NCBI RefSeq assembly: GCF_003086295.3
Contig: NC_092048.1
Coordinates: 91,430,626 to 91,494,625 of the forward strand
From: Arachis hypogaea
Lineage: Eukaryota > Streptophyta > Magnoliopsida > Fabales > Fabaceae
Reading direction: 5' to 3'
DNA: 64,000 nucleotides
In this document: piece by piece, positions 56,314-64,000 of the stretch
How positions within the stretch are numbered: the first letter of the stretch is position 1
Layout: each line of letters begins with the position of its first letter
Program-made: the position numbers and the translations under genes
The notes under the pieces: generated by a model
Seen by the model: the letters and a program-made list of their open reading frames with translations, nothing else
Told to the model about the DNA's origin: nothing
The model's database searches: none

Positions 56314-56568
56314 ATGGAGATGGATACCATGAATACGATCCTCACACTCAATAACTACATGTTTAAACAAGTCTCCCTACTCACAGCACACATAGAACAA
56401 TTTCAAGCTTCACAAGCTCCTACATGTGACTTTTGTGATGGAGCACACAAGAACAAAAGGTGTGAGCTATTCCAATCTACCACTAAACAAGGAAACTACA
56501 TGGGATACTGTGTCAAATTATATTTTAAACCTTTAATCACCTCAAGCAACCTTTTATTTCTGCAATGA
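56314..56568 (+). pseudogene. Element G short gag
   Basis: ATG 56314 opens 84 codons, only about 170 bases after the PBS. The protein starts directly at the Gag linker (MDTMNTILTLNNYMFKQVSLL), followed by a cysteine cluster (CDFCDGAHKNKRCELF) and NYMGYC, matching E from 35430. The capsid domain that should precede this part is absent, so G may be an internally deleted non-autonomous type. Similarity to Gag ends near 56515 and the rest of the frame is other sequence. I call it a fragment. Confidence 0.6.
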
Positions 56569-57927
56569 GATCAAGTGAATGATTGACCAAATGTTTGCCT
56601 TTAAAATTTTCAATTTCATATTTAAAGAATTTGTTTTCTTCAATTAATTAGTGACACTTTTGGTTTCTTTCACTTACTCTTTGAGAGAATAGTTTTTAGC
56701 TTTCAAGACATCATTTTTAGCTTTGCATTTGTTATATTTTTTCAGAATGTTTTTAACATGCGTAATTAAGTCATCAATGATTAAATGCAAGTCTTTATTA
56801 GACAGGTCAGAATAATTTATCTCTTCTAGTTGATCTTGACCAGCCATGAGACATACTTATGCTTCATGTTCTGATTCATCTTCATTATCAGAGTCATTTT
56901 CAAAGTCCTCCCATGATGCCCATTAGCACCTTCTTCTTGACTTTCTTCATCTTGTCCTCCTTCTTGAGCTTAGGATAGTCATACTTGAAATATTCATCCT
57001 CCTTGCAATGATGACATATGACCTTGATGAAATTCCTCTTGTGCTCTTTTGAACTTGTGTATGTACTCTTTCCTTTACATCTCATGAGTCTTCTCAACCT
57101 TCTAGCAAAAAACATAATTTCGTCATCCAAAAAATTGTCGTTGAAATCCTCTTCCAATGAATCAATATTCTAGATTTCAAGGCCACTCCTTAATTTTTTG
57201 TGTCACGGTTCATGTGGACGGTTTCATAAGCAAGTAGCTTTCCTTTCAACTCATCATAGGTTATTTGATTCAGATTGTTGCTCTTAGAAATAATAGTTGC
57301 TTTTGTTTTCTACTCTTTAGTGAGACTTCTAAGTATTTTTCTCACTAGCATTTGTTCAGTGTGAGTCATCCTCAGAGCATCCAAGCTATTGATGATGATT
57401 AAAAATCTTTCAAATATCTCATCGATGGTTTCTCCTTCCTTTATAGTGAACATTTCATATTATTTTCTAAGCATATCAATCCTTATTTTCTTGACATGTT
57501 GAGTTCCCTCATGAGTTACTTGGAGTTTATCCCAAATCACTTTTGTCATTTTACATCTTGAGACCTTCCAAAATTTCTCAAAGCTAATTGCACAATGCAT
57601 AATGTTGATTGTCTTGGCATTTAGCTTAACTTTTTTCTTGTTTTCATCATTCCATTTGGATTCTTCTTTGAGAGTGACAAGTCCTTCAGCACTTGTGATT
57701 GTTGGGACTTATGGACCATTCGTTATCTATACTTTTCTAGATATTATAGTTTATGGACTACACAAAAATTCGCATTCTCTCCTTCCGGTAAGTGTAGTTC
57801 CTGCCATTAAAAAAAATAAGGTCTGTGTTTGGACTGACCCTCAGTGAGTTTGTAAGCAAAACATTTGCTCCCATGTTGTTAGTCATTGGATCTTTGCTCC
57901 AAGTTGTGAAGCTTGATTCCTTGAGAC
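56520..57927 (-). pseudogene. Decayed Ty1/copia gag (element P)
   Basis: Minus-strand pieces of a copia Gag (UBN2/DUF4219 type): a stretch read from about 57620 down with INIMHCAISFEKFWKVS, VIWDKLQVTHEGT, EGETIDEIFERFLIIINSL and ITYDELKGKLLAYE, then at 57157-56900 a zinc-knuckle remnant CHHCKEDEYFKYDYP, in which the His and last Cys of the usual C-C-H-C have changed. Gag of this family binds element RNA. Several stops and frame changes occur. A coiled region continues to about 56600. Pol of P is not in the window, because P joins element G at about 56520. Confidence 0.75.
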
Positions 57928-57944
57928 CGGACTCTTGATACTAA
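57928..57944 (-). promoter_or_regulatory. Copia PBS remnant
   Basis: Sense tagtatcaagagtccgg resembles TGGTATCAGAGCC, the initiator-Met tRNA PBS of copia elements, with changes. Confidence 0.55.
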
Positions 57945-57945
57945 T

Positions 57946-59500
57946 TGAAGGTGCTCAATGACCTAGAGAACGGGGTTGAATTTATGGCCTCTTTTAAACT
58001 TCTACTCTTTTAAACATCAGACCAAGATTTAATACATTGTTGCTGTGGAATATGAAATATTGATTATGCAGGAGACAAATCCATTTTGTCTCTCACTGAG
58101 AGAATTAGGAACAGAGCAATGATATAAGGCTAACTCTTGGTTTTGTGCTGATTTCTGTGAAATTGATTAAGCATGAGACAATTTTATTTTGTCTCATAAC
58201 GAGCGATACAAAAGAGCAGAGAAGGGAAAATAACACAACCATGTATCCTATTTCAACTACCATGTGCAATGTGGCCTACATCCAATCTCCATCACCACTG
58301 TGGTGGAATTCCCACTATCTTTATCAAAGATTTACAAATACCAATCCTAAGGATTCAACCTAATTCTATCAGGGACAAACAAAACTTCTACCCAAGCTTG
58401 ATTTGGCTAGATTCACTCCCTAGACTTTTAACACTAAGTGGTCACCTAATTTAGCAAGGAAAACCTCTCAGGTTCATGAAAACAAAATAGAAATAATTAA
58501 AAAAGAGATTTGACAAACTTTCTGACTTTTCTCCAACGTTACCCTCTTTGTCCTTTCTCTCAATGGCTTTTACTAATACCTCACATATTTGCCCTTTTTC
58601 CATTGATTTAAACAAAGAAAGACAAAAATATAGAACAGAAAATATAATGTTAAACCATGAAGGAGAAGAAGGTTTAGCTTGAAAGCTATGAAGACCCAAA
58701 CAGTGTGCTCACTCTCTTTGATTTAATTTTTGGCTGTTTACCCTTGTATATAAGAGTAAAGCTTCCAAAACTTGAGCTTGGTTAAACCCCTTTGACTTTG
58801 TTTTTTATTCTCCAAAAATCATATCAGAGAACGTATAAAAGAGATGGGACAACAATAGATTTTTATTGTTGGTAGAGTTTGCTTGACTTTTGACCATGTT
58901 GCTTCTCTTTCTTTCTTTTCCTTTGACTTGAAAGATCTAAACCATTGATCCATTCTTTGACTCCAAGTTTCAATTTTGGCCTTTGATTTATAGCAGAGAA
59001 AGTCAACCTCAATTTTCTTCTTCTTACCCGAAAATGTGCATCAGAAAGATAGTAGCTTCAACAAGTTAGAGTGGTTGCACAAAGACGGCAACTTAGCTTC
59101 TTTGATTTGCTTCTATATCAAATAATTGTTTTTTCTCTTTTGCCTCCAACTTTGAAATTTTTCCTCTTTTTCCTTTTCAATGCTAAAGTTGGTGATTCAC
59201 TTTTTCATTTTGCGTAAACCCATTTTTGAACATGACTTTTATCCTTGTGAAACATCTTTTTCACCCTTGATTTGTGGGTACAGCATGTGGATTTCACTAC
59301 TGGAGGGAGGAGAGAGTTTGCACTAGAATTTGACACATTAGTTACGGGCTAGAGGAGAGAAGTGAGTGTTGGCAAGTGAATTGGGCCTATTTATTTTTCT
59401 GCACAGTAACCACACACATTACAAAAATTTTTGGACTTTTAACCCAACTAATAATGTTTTTTCATTATCAAATTATTATTGTTTTTATTTAAACTCAACA
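57946..59500 (-). mobile_element. Probable 5' LTR of copia element P
   Basis: Bounded by TGAAGGTG (57946) and CTCAACA (59500), so sense TGTTGAG...CCTTCA, about 1555 bp, next to the PBS remnant. It contains 'tgacctagagaacggggttgaat', typical near copia LTR ends in plants. No second copy is visible, so limits are inferred. Short frames inside have no support. Confidence 0.55.
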
Positions 59501-59570
59501 ATTTTGTATCAAAAAGGATAGTTTATTTAGTTATTTACTAAGTGCAATAAATTTTATGTTCCTTTGGCTA

Positions 59571-59840
<270 letters not shown>

Positions 59841-61238
59841 ATTAGGACTTGTTAATTGGCTTTAAAAGAAGTGTGCATATTATTGGTTATGGGGTTTCTT
59901 TTGGGGTTTTGGGATTGATGGACAAGAAAGTAAACTGATAACTAAGAAACTATAAAGGCCAAAAGCTACTCATGGCAAGTACTAAGAGTTAAGGTTTCCT
60001 ATCTTGGATCATTGACCACAACATGGTAATTACAAAGAGTTAATTCCACTTAGTTTTCCTCTAACATTGGAAGGTTAAGTTAAGTGGACATAATTAGTCC
60101 TAGAACCAACTAACAACCCTAAATCACCAATGAAAATGGATATCAATAACCTTCAATCCCTAAGTCCTATGAACACTAAGGGGTCACATAGAGTCAAAGG
60201 AAACCAAATCAACTAACTACTCTAATGTATCAAACAAGAATGGACATCAATGACTCAAGGATCACCAAAGTCAACAATTCCAAGCCAAGAGTGAATAAAA
60301 ACTAGCTAAAGACTAAGCCAAGCATTTTATCAAACAGTTGGTGTGCATGAAAATAAAATAATATTAAAATACATTAAAATAAATTCTAAAGCTACCAAAG
60401 CAAGAAAATAGCAACAACAACTAGAGAAAGCAATAAATGACATGGAAACATAAATTTGTATTAATTGGAATTAAAATAACAAAAGTGTTCATAACATAAA
60501 AATTGACATAAAAGAGAAAGTAACAAAAGAGATGAAGAAGATAAAGACAATAAAGCATAGAAAGATAAATAAAATTACACTAAAACAAGAATTAAAGTGC
60601 TGAAATTAAAAGGAAACTAAGTTAAAAACCCTAATTCTAGAGAGAGCGGGGGATCTTTTCTCTTTAGAGAACAACCTATATAATGCTAATCTAACCCTAA
60701 TTTCTCCCCTCCTTCACATGGAATGAGGCCTTCCTTCATATAGCACTCAATCAGCTTCAGAAAGTCTCAAAATTGGGCCCTGGAGGCCCAAAAATCGCCT
60801 CCAGCGATTTGCAATAAATGAGTCACGCGCTGGGACGTGTGCGGACGCACACATGCTGATTTTCTTCTTGTGCGTATGCACACATAGTTTTGTGGCTTTT
60901 GTGCGTACGCACAGGTTGTTGTGCGCACGCACACTCCAATGTGTGCTTCTCCTTTGTTTTTTTCATGCTTTCTCCCTTTATACATACTTTCTTCCACTTT
61001 CGCCTTGCCAGACTTGCCTCTTAGACCTAAAATCACTCAACAAACATGCCATGGCATCGAATGGCATAAAAGTGAGATAAAAAGTGATTAAAATAAGCAC
61101 AAAATAGCATGTTTTCACATTTAGGCACAATTAAAGGAGAGAACACAAAAGCATGCTATTTGGATGAATAAATGTGGGTTTATGTGATGAAATTCATTCA
61201 AATCAAACCAAAATATACCGGAAAATATGGACTCATCA
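59841..61238 (-). mobile_element. LTR H1 (TGATGAGTCCATA family), partial
   Basis: The plus strand ends ...ATGGACTCATCA at 61238, so sense starts TGATGAGTCCATA. Compared with H2 (62754-64000) it lacks about 150 bases at its sense 3' end. It contains 'gtgcgtacgcac' palindromes (60835-60945). Confidence 0.75.
60835..60945 (-). repeat. GTGCGTACGCAC palindromes in H1
   Basis: Copies of 'tgtgcgtacgcaca' and variants, also in H2 at 63870-64000. The frames at 60747-61036 are shadows. Confidence 0.75.
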
Positions 61239-61927
61239 CTAACTTCTAGAGCTTTCCAGCAATGTATACTAATCTATACTTCTCTTATAGAATCACTGCT
61301 CAATACTGGCGCTGAACGCCCACATCTGGAGTTCAATGCCCAAAGAGGAACAAGCCCAGCGTTGAACGGCCAAAGCTGGCGTTCAACGCCACCAAGGGAC
61401 CAAGGAAGCTGTGCTCTCACCCCCTAATGGGCGTTCAACGCCCTTTCTCCAAGTTGAACGCTAGGCTTGGACGAAGCACAAGACCAAAGTGGGCCTAAAG
61501 TGGATTTTAGCACTCCTTAGTTTATCTAGTCTCATCTTTGTACTTTTTAAATTTATATTTACATCTTTTAGGGTTAGTATTTTCCTATTTAAAGAGAGAT
61601 CACTTAGGAAAAATGATCGCAAATTGACAGATAGATCTTCTCTGTTTTTTCTGTAAATCATGAGCAACTAAACCTCCCAGGTTAAGGTTAGGAGCTCTGT
61701 TTATTCCTTTGGATTAATATTATTACTTTTCTCCTTTAATATATGTTTGATTCTATTCTATGATGTATTGTCGTTCTTCATCTTAATGAATATGGGGTGG
61801 AGCGGAAGTATGACTCCTTATTCTGCATGAGTTCTTCGAGTCCTAGACCGGATAATATTGAGCTGCAGCTTAAGAATACATCACCCAAACCAACAAGTTA
61901 TCTGGGCTAATTGGGGTATGTGACATA
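61239..61927 (+). mobile_element. LTR fragment L1
   Basis: LTR-type sequence cut on the left by H1. It has GGCGTTCAACGCC units (61305-61455) and the 'aactaaacctccc...ttaggagctctgt' block common to S, D and FIDEL-like LTRs. It ends where a new LTR start appears. Confidence 0.6.
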
Positions 61928-62753
61928 TGATGCCAGGGCATCTTGGCTAATTTTACTAGCCATTTTTTGTATGTTTTAGGTAGTTTCATGCATTTTCTTA
62001 GGCGATAAGTAAGTAATTGGTTGAATATTCATTAATGCTTTGATTCAAGTAAACATTGTGAATTTTACATGATTTCATGGGAATAATGCATGAATTAAAT
62101 GATAAAATAGATGATTTATAATCTCTTGATCTAAGGCAGGACTTTGATGCACTTTGTTTGTTTGATTTCAGAAAAAAAGAAGCAAAGAAGAGCCGCGTTA
62201 GTGGCCACGTTAATGCCACTAACGTGGCTATTAACGTAGAAGAGAAGCAAGCTTGCAACGTTAGTGGTGAAGTTAATACCACTAACGTCTTCGAAGGCCA
62301 TTGTAGCCCACGTTAGTGCCACTAACGTGGAAGAAAAGAGAAGCTCCAACGTTAGTGGTAAAGTTAACACCACTAACGTTAGAAAGGCCAACATAAGCCC
62401 ACGTTAGTGCCACTAATGTGGGCATTAACGTGGAGAATGAAGGGGAGCCAACGTTAGTGACACTAACATTGTCACTAATGTTGAAAATGGCCTAGGATAC
62501 CCACGTTAACGCCACTAACGTGGGTATTAACATGGAGCAAGGAGAGAAGAGACAACGTTAGTGACACTAACTTTATTACTAACGTTGGAAATGGCCAAGA
62601 AGCCCACGTTAGTGGCCATGTTAGTGCCACTAACGTGGGCACTAATGTAGAAGGGTAAAAGGTTTGCAATGTTAGTGACAAAGTTAGTGTCACTAACGTC
62701 TTCGAGTCATAGTACACCCACGTTAATGGCCATGTTAGCACCACTAACGTGGG
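61928..62753 (+). mobile_element. LTR fragment L2 (TGATGCCAGGGC family)
   Basis: Starts TGATGCCAGGGCATCTTGG as solo LTR S does. It holds a long palindrome array (62195-62753) and is interrupted by H2. Confidence 0.75.
62195..62753 (+). repeat. CACGTTAGTG/CACTAACGTGG palindrome array
   Basis: More than twenty half-sites of 'acgttagtg' and 'cactaacgt', alternating in orientation with spacers of 6-25 bases, so pairs can fold on themselves. The two orientations are about equal in number. Confidence 0.88.
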
Positions 62754-64000
62754 TGATAAGAGAATTTGTTGTTGATCTAGATTTTCACAAAATAGAATTC
62801 CATTGTTGAAAGTATAGTCTAAACCAACAATTAATTCCCAAATCAAATGTTTTAACTTCAAATTATAATAACCGAGATTGAGAGTAATTAAACCTCGGGT
62901 CGTTATCCCTAGGAGTTGCAATTAAGTGTACATTTATTGGCTATGAGGGAAATGGGGATTGAATGGCATGAGACAAGGAATGTAAATGGCAAGAAATATA
63001 AATTGCAAGAAATTAAAAGTCAAAACAATAAAAGTCAAAACAAGGAAAACTTCAAATGCAAGAAACCTCTTGGCAAGTAATTGAGAGCTAAGGTTACCTA
63101 TCCTAGCCATTGACCACAAACACATGATGATTATGAAGAGTTAATCCTACTTAGTCAACCCTACATCGAGGATAAGTCAAATATGCATAGTTAATTTCAA
63201 TCCATAAGTCCTATGTCAACACTAAGGATCACATAGAGTCAATGGAAACCAAATCAACTAAGTACTCTAATATATCAAACAAGAATGGACATCAATAACT
63301 TAAGGATCACCAAAGTCATCAATTTCAAGCCAAGAGTTAAGAAAAACTAAGTAAAAACTAAGCCAAGCATTTCATCAAACACTTGGTGTGCATGAAAATA
63401 AAATAATATTAAATTGCATTAAAATAAATTCTAAAGCTGCAAAAGCAAGAAAATAGCAATAACAACCAAAGTAAGCAATAAATGACATGGAAACATAAAT
63501 TGCATTAATTGAAAATAAAATTAGCATAGAATGTTCATAACATAAAAATGGCAAAATAAAGGAAATAACAAAGGAAATGAAGAAGAACAAAGATGCAATA
63601 ACAATAAATGACAAGGAACAGTAAATGAAAGCAAGAATTAAAAGTGGAAATTATAAGAAATTAAACTAAAAAAACCTAGGTTCTAGAGAGAAGCTCCCAC
63701 TTCTCTCTCTAGAAAATGAACTACATGACTAAAATCTAATCCTAATTGCTCCCCCCTCACAATGAGGCCTCCTTTGATATAGCACTCAATCAGCTTCAGA
63801 AGGTCCAAAACTGGGCCCTGGAGGCCCAAAAATTGCCCCTAACGATTTGCAATAAATGAGTCACGTGCTGGGACTTGTGCGTACGCACAGGTGTGTGCGT
63901 ACGCACACATGCTGATTTTCTTCTTGTGCGCGCGCACAAAAGGTTGTGCGCATGCACGCATGGTTTTGTGGCTCTTGTGCGTATGCACACTAGGTTGTGC
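62754..64000 (-). mobile_element. LTR H2, partial (window edge)
   Basis: Reversed LTR starting TGATAAGAG at 62754 inside L2 (left flank gtggg). It matches H1 from about 62930 on and runs off the window. 'ttctagagagaagctc...cttctctctctagaa' near 63680-63715 is the hairpin also seen in K. 'gtgcgtacgcac' units at 63870-64000. Confidence 0.78.

Noticed and set aside
60747..61080. Overlapping frames near the H1 array
   Set aside because: They lie in the GTGCGTACGCAC palindromes of a reversed LTR and have no family match.
62195..62753. CRISPR-like repeat array
   Set aside because: Units are short palindromes with irregular spacing inside a plant LTR, with no leader or cas genes.

Overview
This window looks like intergenic heterochromatin of a legume, most likely peanut (Arachis). 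I base this on FIDEL-like LTR ends (start TGATGAGCGGATA, end GTGCACCA) and on many GGCGTT-AACGCC palindromes, both of which I recall from Arachis; no database search was possible. I found no host gene, tRNA gene, rRNA gene or CRISPR array. Almost every base belongs to nested, decaying LTR retrotransposons, mainly Ty3/gypsy, plus one Ty1/copia remnant.

Layout. 1-950: end of a FIDEL-like LTR (+) inside the 3' noncoding region (951-2414) of element K, whose 3' LTR is 2415-3964. K sits in element A, a Tat/Ogre-type pol (RT 3965-4893, RNase H and start of integrase 6908-8017), which is also split by solo LTR S (4899-6907, TSD gtcgg). At 8018 element B cuts A. B is Athila-like: 5' LTR 8018-9520, tRNA-Asp-type PBS, gag, protease, RT/RNase H/integrase and a downstream ORF3. 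B is itself split by element C (12306-21860, TSD cctag), by solo LTR Y in ORF3 (26812-28216, TSD tgtat) and by F1 at 29602. C is non-autonomous, has one intact 513-codon ORF, and carries a FIDEL-like solo LTR X in its 5' LTR (13653-15173, TSD acaac).

Right half. F1 (29602-~35424, minus) and F2 (38604-48162, minus, TSD gcaat) are FIDEL-like elements with gag-protease and ORF3 but no RT or integrase. E (~35425-~38295, plus) is a gag-protease fragment with the start of a 3' LTR. D (~38296-55987, minus) is another gag-protease-only element, and F2 lies in its left LTR. Then follow G (55988-~56520, LTR end, PBS and short gag), a decayed copia element P (minus, ~56520-59500), an LTR fragment with a (TA)n run, and a mosaic of LTRs H1, L1, L2 and H2 to the window end.

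How the parts work together. A and B once encoded replication enzymes; C, D, E, F1 and F2 lack them and presumably used enzymes supplied in trans. B and C share LTR ends, PBS, post-stop hairpins and 3' noncoding sequence, so they look like an autonomous/non-autonomous pair.

The most interesting signals are RNA and cis-element modules. (1) A stem with a tetraloop lies just 5' of the polypurine tract, with a different stem sequence in each family. (2) Internal copies of that stem-PPT module lie at the edges of ORF3. (3) Two tandem hairpins follow the gag/pol stop codon in five elements, with compensating base changes. (4) A TATA box and CT-rich leader stand before ORF3 in both F1 and F2, which suggests an internal promoter. 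(5) Each family carries the same palindrome core in its LTR and in the spacer before ORF3. Functions for these are inference.
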